NCBI GenBank assembly: GCA_020444515.1
Contig: JAHLKX010000006.1
Coordinates: 62,001 to 126,000, forward strand
Origin: Bacteroidota bacterium
Lineage (GTDB): Bacteria; Bacteroidota; Bacteroidia; Bacteroidales; JAADJA01
Length of the DNA stretch: 64,000 bases
Direction: 5' to 3'
Below the pieces are notes generated by a model that was not told the DNA's origin, ran no database searches, and saw nothing but the letters and a program-made list of their open reading frames with translations. Positions 29,946-39,642 of the stretch are shown here, one piece after another. Position 1 is the first letter of the stretch. Every line of letters starts with the position of its first letter. Both the position numbers and the translations under genes were made by a program.

Positions 29946-31366
29946 TAAAACCTGAAATAAATGAAAGGATTAAAACCGGAAGATGTTATTGAACCCAAAC
30001 TGATAATGAACAAGATGAAAGAGGCTATAACCATGACCACAAGCGTTCTGTTCCGTTTTCCCTGTGCAAAGAGTTTTTCCTGCCAGGCTTCAATTTTTCG
30101 AAAGCTACCCCAGAAGGAGAAGACAATAGCGATGATCAGGATCGTATAGAACTTACGGTTGAAATAGAATGTATCCGCATTTAAATCAAAGGCAAACATG
30201 CGGCCGAGGTAATCCCAGGCCATGGTCATATTTTCGGCCCTGAACAGTACCCACCCAATAAGGGAAATGATGAAGGTGATCAGGATGCTTGGCACTTTGC
30301 CAATGGTTTTAAAAACTTTCAGGAGAAACAGGCGATCAAGTACCAGGAACAATCCATGGAATCCGCCCCAGATCACAAAATTCCAGGCGGCCCCATGCCA
30401 TAATCCGGAGATCAGAAATACAACCCAAAGATTAAAATAAAGCCGTCCTGTGGTCACCCGGTTCCCACCCAGAGGAATGTATAAATAATCGCGCATGAAC
30501 CGGCCCAGGGTAATGTGCCAACGGCGCCAAAATTCAGTTATGTTTTGCGATATGTATGGATTGTTAAAGTTTTCAGGGAATTTGAAGCCGATCATTCTTC
30601 CGATACCGATGGCCATGTCGGAATAGCCAGAAAAATCAAAATAAATCTGAAAAGCATAAGCCAGAATTCCGAGCCAGGCCGTTGCCGTGTTGATATCCAA
30701 TCCTTCCGAGCCAAAGATCAAGTCCACTTGCTCGCCCATGACATTGGCGATCAAAACCTTTTTGGCCAAACCGACACAAAACCGGAAAAACCCGGTGAGC
30801 CGGTTATTGAGGTTTTCATTCCAACTGCGATCTTCGATCTGATCGGCAATTTCATTAAATCGTACAATGGGCCCAGCAATCAATTGAGGAAACATCAGGA
30901 TATAGAGGGCATAATCGGTCACTTTTTTCAAAGGACCATGAACACCCCGGTACACATCCACTGAATAGGTCAGCTTTTGAAAGGTAAAAAATGAAATACC
31001 AATAGGCAGGGCGACTGCAGTCCAGGCGACATGTTTCGCGCCAAACCAACCCAGGATCTCGTTGAAGTTTTCCACAAAAAAATTGGCATATTTAAAATAA
31101 GCCAGTAACCCGATATTCAGCACCACCGAAGCTCCTACCAACAGGCGTTTTTGTTTGCCCGTTTTTTGGTTCATGACCTGGACGATATAAAAATCGGCCA
31201 CAATGGATCCCAGTACAATGAATATGAAATCAGGAGCTCCCCATGCATAAAAGAACATGCTGGCCAGCAATGCAAAAATATTCTTCGCCGCTTTAGGCAA
31301 AAGATAGTATATAAGCAGAAATGCCGGCAGAAAATAAAGGAGAAATAAACTGCTGCTGAAAACCAT
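29945..31366 (-). CDS. MBOAT-family membrane O-acyltransferase (AlgI-like)
   Basis: This 473-residue polytopic membrane protein of the AlgI/DltB type starts with LYFLPAFLLIYYLLP. The conserved region HITLGRFMRDYLYIPLGGNR is followed by GLWHGAAWNFVIWGGFHG, which holds the MBOAT active-site His. It is expected to move acetyl groups from the cytoplasm across the inner membrane to the SGNH partner encoded next to it (stop and start overlap as TAATG). No polysaccharide biosynthesis genes lie nearby, so the acceptor cannot be named. A TAnnTTTG element sits 44 nt upstream. Confidence 0.9.
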   Translation of the reverse strand: MVFSSSLFLLYFLPAFLLIYYLLPKAAKNIFALLASMFFYAWGAPDFIFIVLGSIVADFYIVQVMNQKTGKQKRLLVGASVVLNIGLLAYFKYANFFVENFNEILGWFGAKHVAWTAVALPIGISFFTFQKLTYSVDVYRGVHGPLKKVTDYALYILMFPQLIAGPIVRFNEIADQIEDRSWNENLNNRLTGFFRFCVGLAKKVLIANVMGEQVDLIFGSEGLDINTATAWLGILAYAFQIYFDFSGYSDMAIGIGRMIGFKFPENFNNPYISQNITEFWRRWHITLGRFMRDYLYIPLGGNRVTTGRLYFNLWVVFLISGLWHGAAWNFVIWGGFHGLFLVLDRLFLLKVFKTIGKVPSILITFIISLIGWVLFRAENMTMAWDYLGRMFAFDLNADTFYFNRKFYTILIIAIVFSFWGSFRKIEAWQEKLFAQGKRNRTLVVMVIASFILFIISLGSITSSGFNPFIYFRF

Positions 31367-31409
31367 GGATCGTATCTATAAAATCATCAACATTCTAAAA
31401 AGAAATGGG

Positions 31410-31417
31410 CAAAGATA
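31410..31417 (-). promoter_or_regulatory. -7 promoter element for the O-acylation operon
   Basis: On the minus strand this reads TATCTTTG, a full match to TAnnTTTG, 44 nt upstream of the MBOAT start. No clear -33 TTTG was found. Confidence 0.45.
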
Positions 31418-31497
31418 AATGGTTTTTATGATTAAAACATCAGTTTTGCAGAATTACCATGGTAGGTAGCGCTGCCAGGAGGATCATAAAATTTTCA

Positions 31498-33768
31498 TTA
31501 AAACTCATCATCCCGGATGACTCGACCGGATTTTTGTTGGGCCTGGTATTTATCACAGTCTATTTCAACCGAAAGGGGTTCCAGGGGTGGTTCAAAATCT
31601 TCCATGGATAAATTAATGGTAGTGTCGGCATAAACCTTTTGCATGTAAATCGCCCAGATGGGCAATGCCATATTTGCTCCCTGGCCAAGGCTTAGAGAAC
31701 GAAAGTGTGCTGAGCGATCTTCGCAACCCACCCAAATACCCGTTGACAATTCGGGAGTAAGTCCCATAAACCAGCCATCGGAATGATTATTTGTGGTTCC
31801 GGTTTTCCCTGCAATGGGGTTTTCAAATTTATATTTGGCCTTAAGCCGAATGCCGGTTCCATGATCGACTACCCCTTTCATTAGTTCGAGCATGAGGTAT
31901 GCTGTTTCTTCACTCATGGCCTCATTTTGTTCCGGTACAAAAGTTTCAACCACATTGCCATTTTTGTCTTCAATCCGGGTGATGAAAATCGGTTTGATAT
32001 GAACTCCTTTGTTGACAAAAGTGTTCATCGCTCCCGTAAGTTCATAAAGTGAAATATCGGAAGATCCCAAAACAATGGCCGGCACGGGATCAAGGAAACT
32101 GGTAACCCCCATTTTTCGGGCAATTTTAACCACTGACTGGGGTGAAAAACGTTTGATAAGCCATCCCGAGATCCAGTTGTTGGAAGTAGCCAAAGCATAT
32201 TTCAGGGTGATTTCGGTACCCAGGTCTTTGGTGCTTGAATTTCGGGGCTCCCAGGTATCTCCATTATCCAGGTATATGATCGGTTGGATATTGGCAAATT
32301 TAGTACAGGGTGAAAGACCGTTTTGCATGGCCAGGGTATAAAGGAAGGGTTTAAAGGTTGAACCCACCTGTCGGGCGCCCTGTGTCACCTGGTCATACTG
32401 AAAATGCTTGTAATTAATACCCCCGACATAGGCTTTAACATAACCCGTGCGGGGTTCCACCGACATCAATCCGGCTCGAAGGAAAAACTTATAATACCGG
32501 ATGGAATCCATGGGTGTCATCACCGTATCAATCTCGCCCTCCCAGGAAAATACCCGCATGGCAGTCGGGGTATTGAAGCTCAAAAGAATAGAATCATTGG
32601 GCTTGTCGGCCTGTTTCATTTTACGATAACGCTCTGATCGCCTCATGGCCTGATTCATGATCTTATTGATTTCTTCTCGTGCATTGTTTTCAAAATAGAA
32701 AGGAGCGTTGGTATAACCCTCCCAGTGTTTGAAAAATGCAGGTTGCAAGTCCTGACTCAGGTGCTCAGTCACTGCTTCTTCAGCGTATTGCTGAAGGCGG
32801 GAGTCTATGGTTGTATAAATCCTTAATCCGTCTTTATAAAGATCATATGCGGTGCCATCTGGTTTGAAATGTTCGCTACACCATTTTTTCAATTCGCCCC
32901 GAAGATATTCCCTGAAATAGGTAGCGTGGCCACTCAGATGATCCTGTCGTCCAAAATGCGACATGTCGACAGGCAATTGCCTGACCGAATCATATAATTC
33001 CCGATCGATAAAACCATATTTTAACATTTGGTTCAGTACCGTATTTCTCCTGTATAAGGCTGTATCAGGTCGCCTGTCAGGATTGTAAAGAGATGGATTT
33101 TTCAACATGCCAACCAGCAAAGCGGATTCTTCCAGTTTTAAAGAATCGGGCGATGTATTGAAGTATATTTTTGCCGCAGATTTAATGCCTACCGCATTGT
33201 TTACAAAGTCAAATTTATTGAGGTACATGGCAATGATTTCCTCCTTGGAATATCGTTGTTCCAGCTGGGAGGCAATGACCCATTCTTTCATTTTTTGTAC
33301 CACTGTTTTGATTTTGGAATCAGGCCGTCGGTGAAACAACAACTTCGCAAACTGCTGTGTGATGGTGCTTCCGCCACCCCGGTCCTGACCGGTTAATGCC
33401 CCGGCAATGGCCCGGGCCAAAGCTTTGAAATCAATGCCTGCATGTTGGTAAAATCGGATGTCTTCTGTCGCAATCAAGGCATTGACGAGGTTGGTGTCAA
33501 GATCTGTGTAGTGCACATCGGTCCGGTTTTCGATGTAATACTTGCCCAGTAACTCATCATCAATAGAGTAGATCTCAGAAGCCAGATTACTTTTGGGATT
33601 TTCCAACTCCTCAAAAGTGGGCATATATCCAAGTTTTCCTTTGGCAATCAGGTTAAAGAGAATTACGATCAACAAGATTCCAATGGCAAATAATGACCAG
33701 AACAAAACGATGTATTTTCTGTATCCGGATGTTTTTTTTATGTTGTTGTCTGTTTCCAAGGTTGACAA
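31498..33768 (-). CDS. Class A penicillin-binding protein (PBP1A-type)
   Basis: This 756-residue bifunctional peptidoglycan synthase has one N-terminal transmembrane helix (IVLFWSLFAIGILLIVILF). The GT51 glycosyltransferase domain shows ATEDIRFYQHAGID with the catalytic Glu and RGGGSTITQQFAKLL. The transpeptidase domain shows the three active-site motifs: STFK (in GSTFKPFLY), SNN (in ATSNNWISG) and KTG (in AGKTGTTNNHSDG). It polymerises and cross-links peptidoglycan on the outer face of the inner membrane. Length and motif order are normal. Confidence 0.95.
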   Translation of the reverse strand: MSTLETDNNIKKTSGYRKYIVLFWSLFAIGILLIVILFNLIAKGKLGYMPTFEELENPKSNLASEIYSIDDELLGKYYIENRTDVHYTDLDTNLVNALIATEDIRFYQHAGIDFKALARAIAGALTGQDRGGGSTITQQFAKLLFHRRPDSKIKTVVQKMKEWVIASQLEQRYSKEEIIAMYLNKFDFVNNAVGIKSAAKIYFNTSPDSLKLEESALLVGMLKNPSLYNPDRRPDTALYRRNTVLNQMLKYGFIDRELYDSVRQLPVDMSHFGRQDHLSGHATYFREYLRGELKKWCSEHFKPDGTAYDLYKDGLRIYTTIDSRLQQYAEEAVTEHLSQDLQPAFFKHWEGYTNAPFYFENNAREEINKIMNQAMRRSERYRKMKQADKPNDSILLSFNTPTAMRVFSWEGEIDTVMTPMDSIRYYKFFLRAGLMSVEPRTGYVKAYVGGINYKHFQYDQVTQGARQVGSTFKPFLYTLAMQNGLSPCTKFANIQPIIYLDNGDTWEPRNSSTKDLGTEITLKYALATSNNWISGWLIKRFSPQSVVKIARKMGVTSFLDPVPAIVLGSSDISLYELTGAMNTFVNKGVHIKPIFITRIEDKNGNVVETFVPEQNEAMSEETAYLMLELMKGVVDHGTGIRLKAKYKFENPIAGKTGTTNNHSDGWFMGLTPELSTGIWVGCEDRSAHFRSLSLGQGANMALPIWAIYMQKVYADTTINLSMEDFEPPLEPLSVEIDCDKYQAQQKSGRVIRDDEF

Positions 33769-33804
33769 AATGAATGGGTTACAATTGTATTTTCAAATAA
33801 ACTT

Positions 33805-33812
33805 CAAAAGTA
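33805..33812 (-). promoter_or_regulatory. -7 promoter element for the PBP1A gene
   Basis: On the minus strand TACTTTTG matches TAnnTTTG, 37 nt upstream of the start codon. A TTTG at -33 is not evident. Confidence 0.45.
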
Positions 33813-33834
33813 GAAATTTATTATTGACCATGAA

Positions 33835-35076
33835 TTAAGATTTCAATTGCTTCCATAACATATTGAGAGCACTCAATGCGGCCTTTCGAATGTTTCTTTC
33901 ACGGTGTTCTCCCAGTTTAAATTTTTTGGTAACGATTGTTTCCGGTGTTGCAACAGCGATCCAGGTTGTTCCGACGGGTTTCTCTGGAGTACCCCCAGTT
34001 GGTCCGGCAATTCCGGATACAGCAATGGCATAATCGGTTTGATATTGTCTTTTTATACCTTCTGCCATTTCTTTTACAACCTCTTCACTCACGGCGCCGT
34101 GGTTGTTGAGGGTTGATTCTTTTACACCCAGGGCCTTCTGTTTAATCTCATTGGCATAGGCCACCACTGATCCTTTGAAGTAATCAGAGCTACCGGGAAT
34201 GGTGGTGATAAGATGGGCGATGTATCCGCCGGTACAACTTTCAGCCGTGGAAAGTGTTTGATTTCGATTGCGCAGGATATTTCCTATGATCAATTCAAGA
34301 CGGTCATCATCATAACCAAAAACCTCACCAGGTAAAAAACGGTTGAGTTTTTCTATTTCATCAGCTACTTGTTTTTCAAGCTCCTCTTTATTCTGGCCAT
34401 AACCTGACAAGCGCAAGCGAACCATTCCTGGTTGAGGCAGATAAGCCAATTTGATATTCTCAGGAAGATGGTCCTCCCATTCCTCTATGCGTTGTGCCAG
34501 GATGGATTCAGGGATGCCTTGTGTTAGAAGGGTTTTATGAATGATTGATCCCGGATTAAATTGCCTTCGAAGTGCTGGGATAATATAATCGCTTATCATC
34601 GGTTGCATTTCAAAAGGCACGCCTGGCATGGATATGTATATCGTATCATCCTTTTCAAACCACATACCAGGAGCTGTTCCATGAGCATTGCGTATGGGTT
34701 TGCAATTTCCGGGCACTTCTGCCTGCTCTTTATTCAGCCGGTTGACATTGAACCCTCTTTTTTCAAACAGGGTTTTGATTTGTTCAAAAACCTCCTCGTT
34801 GTAAACAAGCTTTGTTTCAAAATATTCGCATAGTACTTTTTTGGTAATATCATCTTTTGTGGGTCCCAAACCTCCTGTTATCAGAACGACGTCAGCCCTG
34901 TTGCCGGAATCTTTAAGGGATTGAAGAATGTGTTCCCGATTATCGGAGATGGTGGTAACCTGAATCACGCTGATTCCGGCGTCATTTAATTGTTGAGCCA
35001 TCCAGGTAGCATTGGTATTTACAACCTGCCCAATTAATAACTCATCCCCGATTGAAATGATCTCTGCTCTATGCAT
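33835..35076 (-). CDS. cinA: CinA-family protein (nicotinamide-nucleotide amidase)
   Basis: This 413-residue protein has the full two-domain CinA layout. The N-terminal MoCF-like domain (EIISIGDELLIGQ, GGLGPTKDDIT) is a likely ADP-ribose/NAD-related pyrophosphatase. The C-terminal amidase domain (STAESCTGGYIAHLI, SGIAGPTGG) is expected to deamidate nicotinamide mononucleotide in the pyridine nucleotide cycle. It is divergent from the nucleoside phosphorylase gene, with 48 bp between starts, and a TAnnTTTG element lies in that gap. Length is typical and nothing is missing. Confidence 0.93.
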   Translation of the reverse strand: MHRAEIISIGDELLIGQVVNTNATWMAQQLNDAGISVIQVTTISDNREHILQSLKDSGNRADVVLITGGLGPTKDDITKKVLCEYFETKLVYNEEVFEQIKTLFEKRGFNVNRLNKEQAEVPGNCKPIRNAHGTAPGMWFEKDDTIYISMPGVPFEMQPMISDYIIPALRRQFNPGSIIHKTLLTQGIPESILAQRIEEWEDHLPENIKLAYLPQPGMVRLRLSGYGQNKEELEKQVADEIEKLNRFLPGEVFGYDDDRLELIIGNILRNRNQTLSTAESCTGGYIAHLITTIPGSSDYFKGSVVAYANEIKQKALGVKESTLNNHGAVSEEVVKEMAEGIKRQYQTDYAIAVSGIAGPTGGTPEKPVGTTWIAVATPETIVTKKFKLGEHRERNIRKAALSALNMLWKQLKS

Positions 35077-35104
35077 AACTTACTTTTTTGTTACTTTGCA
35101 AGTG

Positions 35105-35112
35105 CAAAATTA
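35105..35112 (-). promoter_or_regulatory. -7 promoter element for cinA
   Basis: On the minus strand TAATTTTG matches TAnnTTTG, 28 nt before the cinA start, inside the divergent gap shared with the nucleoside phosphorylase. Confidence 0.5.
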
Positions 35113-35124
35113 GAAATTAAAAGC

Positions 35125-36012
35125 ATGGAACCGAGCCGCAGAATACCAGAATCCGAATTGGTTTTAAATCCTGATGGAAGTGTCTATCACCTGAAACTCA
35201 AACCAGATAATTTAGCAGATACCGTTATCATTGTTGGTGATCCTAAGCGCGTTGAGATGATTTCCGGGTTTTTTGATACAATTGAATATACCGGTCAAAA
35301 CCGCGAAATCGTTACCCATACAGGTAATTATAAAGGAAAAAGGATATCGGTTTTATCAACCGGAATGGGTACTGATAATATTGATATTGTTATCAATGAA
35401 TTGGATGCCCTGGTTAACATTGACCTTAAGGCACGCCAAGTCAAACAAAGTAAAAAATCGCTCCATATTATTCGGCTGGGAACTTCGGGGGCACTGCAAT
35501 CAGATATTCCCCTGAACTCAATTGTGATGGCTCAATACGGCCTGGGTTTCGATGGACTTTTGCATTATTATCGTTTGGAGCAAAATAAAAAAGAAACTGA
35601 AATTCTGAATAATTTTATCAAGCATACCCGATGGCCTAGCGAATTGCCTGTTCCTTATCTGGTTTCAGCTTCAGAAGATTTGATGCAACGCTTTGAAAAG
35701 GAAGGTTTTCACAAAGGCATTACCGCAACAGCTTCAGGGTTTTATGGTCCTCAAGGAAGGCATGTGCGGTTGACCCTCAACCATCCGGAGCTCAATGACC
35801 GGATCCAGAGTTTCAGGTACGATAATTTGCGCATTCTTAATTATGAAATGGAAACTTCTGCCCTTTATGGATTGAGTCAGCTATTGGGTCACCATGCTCT
35901 GACTTTATGTGTGGCTATCGCCAGTCGTACAAACCATAAATATAACCAGGGCTATCATTCTGAAATTTTGAAATTGATCGAACGTGTATTGAACACAATT
36001 AGCAATGTATGA
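35125..36012 (+). CDS. Nucleoside phosphorylase (uridine phosphorylase-like)
   Basis: I choose ATG 35125 (MEPSRRIPES), giving 295 residues. The earlier ATG at 35071 would overlap the cinA start and add an unrelated stretch. The protein has the PNP/UDP family pattern: VIIVGDPKRVEM (phosphate-binding start), STGMGTDNIDIVINEL, HIIRLGTSGALQ and NYEMETSALYGLSQLLGH near the base-recognition region. It should reversibly cleave a pyrimidine or purine nucleoside with phosphate to base and ribose-1-phosphate in the cytoplasm. Uridine phosphorylase is the best guess, but substrate choice is not certain. Confidence 0.88.
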   Translation: MEPSRRIPESELVLNPDGSVYHLKLKPDNLADTVIIVGDPKRVEMISGFFDTIEYTGQNREIVTHTGNYKGKRISVLSTGMGTDNIDIVINELDALVNIDLKARQVKQSKKSLHIIRLGTSGALQSDIPLNSIVMAQYGLGFDGLLHYYRLEQNKKETEILNNFIKHTRWPSELPVPYLVSASEDLMQRFEKEGFHKGITATASGFYGPQGRHVRLTLNHPELNDRIQSFRYDNLRILNYEMETSALYGLSQLLGHHALTLCVAIASRTNHKYNQGYHSEILKLIERVLNTISNV

Positions 36013-36094
36013 TTTTTTTTATAGATTTTCTGAGTAAAAATACTTAACTTGCATTGCTAAATAATACCTAAAAATCAAAAATCTTCCGGATATC

Positions 36095-38077
36095 ATGAAC
36101 CCGAGAAGGATGGTTATATTCTTTTGGTTCTTCCATACTATATGGATTTGCAATGCAAACCTGATTGGTGATATGAGCGTTATAGGTCAGGCAAAGAACC
36201 AGAGCCTTTTGCTTTATGAAAATTTTGCAATCAATGGATCAGGTCAGATAATTAATTCACCCGTTTTAATAATAAAGCAATTCAAAGGTTCACCGGTTTT
36301 TAATATGACTCATGAATTAAAACCCCGTGATTGGCAAATGATTTCCAGTGTGCAGGATAAAAGTAAGAGGGAACAACAAAAGCATACGACTTTGATGAAA
36401 ACAGGTCAGGAGAAGGACCGGTTGCGGCAAATATCAAATCAACGCATTTATCTCATCAGTATATTTATCCTTATGCTGATTTTTGGGTTCCTGGTGTATT
36501 ATGATATCCGATCGAAAACAAAAGCCAATAAAAAACTGGCCGCAGTAAACCGTGAGCTTGAAAGTCAACGGGATAAGCTAACCCAGGCTCTGGGTGACCT
36601 CTCCGAAAATGAATTAAAATACAAAAACCTCGTTCAAAATTCACCTACCGGTATTTTATTGATCGATCGATCGGGGGAAATTCTTGAAGTAAACCAAACG
36701 ATGCTGAAGATATTAGGCTCACCGGGTGAAGAACAAACGAAAAAAATTAACTGCCTTGCTTATCCACCTTTAAAAGAAGTAGGGATGGCTGATGATATAA
36801 TATCCTGCATCAAAACCGGTCAAACTATTCGCAAGGAGTATGATTATACCAGCAAATGGGGCAAAGCGGTTTATCTTAGTATTTATATTACCCCGCTCTT
36901 AACTGTTTCAGGCCAGGTTTCGAGCTTGATTATCAATGCAGAGGACATAACCATTTCGAGGAAAGCAGAGAAATTAATCCAGAAATCGGAAGAGAAATAT
37001 AGAATGCTGGTAGAAAATTCCCTGCAGGCCATGATGATCATCCAAAAAGGCAAAATCATTTTTGCCAATTCAAAACTGGAGGAACTAACCCAGTATGATG
37101 TAGAATATTTAAGTAACCAGGGAAGACAATGGCTAAAATTGATTGTTCACCCGGATGATTTGCGTCAGTCAATGCGCAATATTAAAGATGCCCTGGATGG
37201 CAAAGCTGTTTCTTCCAAAAATGAATACCGCATTATTCGTAAAGATGGGAAAATACGATGGATCGAAACGCTCAGTTCCGTTGTGGATTATCAGGATCAA
37301 CCTTCCATGATGGTGGTAGCCATAGATATTACCGATCGGAAAGAAGCTGAAACTTTTTTAATTTCATCTGGTGAAAAGTTACGACAGGCCAATGCGATGA
37401 AAGATAAGTTTTTCAGCATTGTTGCCCATGATTTAAAAAATCCCTTTAATGCCATCTTGGGGTTTTCCAATCTGCTTTATGAAGCTTATGACGATTTTGA
37501 TCAAATACAACGAAAAGCCTTCATTAAAAATATCTGCGAAGCATCCGAAAATACCTTCAAACTCTTACAGAACTTGCTTGACTGGTCAAGAACACAAACC
37601 GGAAATATAGAATGCCGACCAGTAACCATTGACTTAAGTGTGATAGCCAATGAGAACATGGCCATCATGCAGGCAAGTGCCACCAGAAAAAAAGTGAAAA
37701 TCAGTATGAAGATCCCATATAATACCACGGCCTATGCTGATGAAAACATGGTAAAAACAGTTATGCGAAACCTGATATCCAATGCTGTAAAATTTACCAG
37801 AAGAGAGGGGCAAATTGATATCATTTCTGAAGAGCTCGAAGAAGAAGTGGTGGTTTGTATCCAGGATTCAGGTGTGGGCATTGATCCTGAAAACCTTACC
37901 AGGCTTTTTCGGATCGATGAACAGATTAAAACCAAGGGCACTGATAATGAGACCGGATCGGGTCTGGGATTGATCCTTTGCAAAGAACTGGTTGAAAAAA
38001 ACAATGGGAAAATATGGGCGGAAAGCAAGCCCGGCGAAGGAAGCAGGTTTTGTTTTACCCTTCCTGTTGCTAAATGA
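36095..38077 (+). CDS. PAS-domain sensor histidine kinase
   Basis: This 660-residue protein has an N-terminal hydrophobic segment, a short extracytoplasmic stretch, and a transmembrane helix at about 117-138 (LISIFILMLIFGFLVYY). A linker follows, then two PAS domains (about 180-305 and 308-425, the second ending VVAIDITDRKEAE). The HisKA box is FSIVAHDLKNPF with the phosphoacceptor H445. The ATPase domain shows NLISNAVKF (N box), DSGVGIDPENL (G1) and GSGLGLILCKELVEKNNG (G2). No response regulator lies beside it, so it is an orphan kinase and its signal is unknown. The gene ends in TGA, showing that UGA terminates here. Confidence 0.92.
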   Translation: MNPRRMVIFFWFFHTIWICNANLIGDMSVIGQAKNQSLLLYENFAINGSGQIINSPVLIIKQFKGSPVFNMTHELKPRDWQMISSVQDKSKREQQKHTTLMKTGQEKDRLRQISNQRIYLISIFILMLIFGFLVYYDIRSKTKANKKLAAVNRELESQRDKLTQALGDLSENELKYKNLVQNSPTGILLIDRSGEILEVNQTMLKILGSPGEEQTKKINCLAYPPLKEVGMADDIISCIKTGQTIRKEYDYTSKWGKAVYLSIYITPLLTVSGQVSSLIINAEDITISRKAEKLIQKSEEKYRMLVENSLQAMMIIQKGKIIFANSKLEELTQYDVEYLSNQGRQWLKLIVHPDDLRQSMRNIKDALDGKAVSSKNEYRIIRKDGKIRWIETLSSVVDYQDQPSMMVVAIDITDRKEAETFLISSGEKLRQANAMKDKFFSIVAHDLKNPFNAILGFSNLLYEAYDDFDQIQRKAFIKNICEASENTFKLLQNLLDWSRTQTGNIECRPVTIDLSVIANENMAIMQASATRKKVKISMKIPYNTTAYADENMVKTVMRNLISNAVKFTRREGQIDIISEELEEEVVVCIQDSGVGIDPENLTRLFRIDEQIKTKGTDNETGSGLGLILCKELVEKNNGKIWAESKPGEGSRFCFTLPVAK

Positions 38078-38139
38078 GTAAAGAACATTGTTTTATTTTT
38101 CGTGTTATTTTATAAATTTACTGCCGAAAACAGATTTGA

Positions 38140-39024
38140 TTGGAAAAATTCGATCGAAATAATGAGCTCTCAGCACTGATCAGCTTGCTGGATGAACCCA
38201 GTGACCAAATCTTTGACCAGATCAGGGATAAGCTTTTGGTGTATGGAACCCAGGCAATTCCTTCACTGGAGCATGCATGGGACAATTCATTTGACAGCCA
38301 GATTCAAGTACGAATTGAAGAAATCATTCACAGTATCCAGTTGATGGATTTGCACAATGAATTGTACGCCTGGAAAAAGGAACAACGATACGATCTTTTT
38401 AAGGGCTTTTTTCTGGTTGCCCGTTATCAATATCCAGAACTTTCAGAAACTTTCATCAGTGAGCGGATTGAGATCATTAAGCGGGATATCTGGCTTGAAT
38501 TGAACAGCAACCTCACGGCACTTGAAAAGGTCAAAGTGATCAATCATATTATTTTTGATATTCATGGATTCAGTGGCAACAAAGTAAACATTGACGCGCC
38601 TCAAAACTTATTCATTAACAATGTATTGGAATCACGTAAAGGAAATCACCTTTCCATGGGTATTTTATATATCATCATTGCTCAAAAGCTGGGCATTCCT
38701 GTTTTTGGGGTAAATCTTCCACAGCATTTTATACTTGCCTATGTGGATGAGATCCATGAAGAAAAGTATACACTTGCCAATGAAAATGAAGTTTTATTTT
38801 ATATCAATCCTTTCAATAAAGGTGCTGTATTTACCCGTCGTGAGATTGAGATTTTTATCAAACACCTTAAAATGGAAAAGGAAACAGGTTATTTTAAACC
38901 CTGTGATAATGTGGTGATCATTCACCGTGTGCTGGAAAATCTTCGCAATGCATTTAACAAACAGGGATATGGTGAAAAAGTGGACGAAGTGAAGTCTTTG
39001 ATACAGGTGCTTCAGAAACCTTAA
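38140..39024 (+). CDS. SirB1/transglutaminase-like family protein
   Basis: The gene begins at TTG 38140, directly after an in-frame TGA. The next Met is about 68 residues in and would remove conserved sequence, so the TTG start is favoured. The 294-residue protein has a helical HEAT-like N-terminal half (AIPSLEHAWDNS) and a SirB1-type transglutaminase-like domain: HIIFDIHGFSGN, NNVLESRKGNHLSMGILYIIIAQKLGIPVFGVNLPQHF. Here PQHF replaces the more usual PGHF. The function of the family is poorly known; no enzyme activity is claimed. It is convergent with the next gene, with only 4 nt between stops. Confidence 0.8.
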   Translation: MEKFDRNNELSALISLLDEPSDQIFDQIRDKLLVYGTQAIPSLEHAWDNSFDSQIQVRIEEIIHSIQLMDLHNELYAWKKEQRYDLFKGFFLVARYQYPELSETFISERIEIIKRDIWLELNSNLTALEKVKVINHIIFDIHGFSGNKVNIDAPQNLFINNVLESRKGNHLSMGILYIIIAQKLGIPVFGVNLPQHFILAYVDEIHEEKYTLANENEVLFYINPFNKGAVFTRREIEIFIKHLKMEKETGYFKPCDNVVIIHRVLENLRNAFNKQGYGEKVDEVKSLIQVLQKP

Positions 39025-39028
39025 CATT

Positions 39029-39619
39029 TTATGATAAAATCCTACCAATGGTTTTCCCGATGATTCTCAGGTCATTTCCAAAGCTTTGCTCTTTAATGTA
39101 TTGAAGATTAAGCTTCAGTTTTTCGGGCATAATTTTTTCAATATAAATAGCCTCAGGATCAGGATATTTTTCCAGTATTTCATTTTCATTGAAGTAAGCC
39201 AGGGAAGCATAATCAGTTAATCCGGGTTTCACAGATAATACGACTAATTGATCGGGTGTGTAAAGGTTCACATATTTTCTGACCTCCGGACGGGGACCTA
39301 CCAGACTCATGTCACCCAGAAGAACATTCCACAACTGAGGCAGTTCATCAAGTTTATACTTCCTCAATGTCCTGCCTACGGGTGTAATGCGTTGATCTGA
39401 CCTGCCGGTGGTTAATAAACTGTGTTCATCCGCACGACGAACCATTGTTCGGAATTTATATAGCTGAAAATCACGGTTATGCATACCTACGCGTTGCTGG
39501 CTGTAAATAACGGGAAAGCCTGAAGAAAGAATAAGAATAAAAAAAATAAGGATCAAAACAGGTGAAAGTATAATCAGCCCCAAAAGGGCCATCCCAATAT
39601 CAAACAACCGTTTAATCAT
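39029..39619 (-). CDS. Small phosphoglycosyl transferase (PglC/WbaP-type sugar transferase)
   Basis: This 196-residue protein consists only of the minimal catalytic domain. It has an N-terminal re-entrant membrane helix (LFDIGMALLGLIILSPVLILI) and the signature YKFRTMVRRADEH, KYKLDELPQLWNVLLGDMSLVGPRPEV, with the DE catalytic pair in KLDELPQL and the PRP motif. Such enzymes move a sugar phosphate from a nucleotide sugar to undecaprenyl phosphate, the first step of glycan assembly. It lies 23 nt downstream of pheS on the same strand and away from any glycan cluster, so its pathway cannot be inferred from context. Confidence 0.9.
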   Translation of the reverse strand: MIKRLFDIGMALLGLIILSPVLILIFFILILSSGFPVIYSQQRVGMHNRDFQLYKFRTMVRRADEHSLLTTGRSDQRITPVGRTLRKYKLDELPQLWNVLLGDMSLVGPRPEVRKYVNLYTPDQLVVLSVKPGLTDYASLAYFNENEILEKYPDPEAIYIEKIMPEKLKLNLQYIKEQSFGNDLRIIGKTIGRILS

Positions 39620-39642
39620 ATTTTAAATTAGGTGTAAGCGCA

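Noticed and set aside
35071..35124. N-terminal extension of the nucleoside phosphorylase
   Set aside because: It overlaps the cinA start and promoter and adds residues not typical of the family.
38134..38142. TGA just before the TTG start at 38140 as a second Sec codon
   Set aside because: The upstream frame encodes nothing recognisable, and there is no thiol motif or domain continuity across it.
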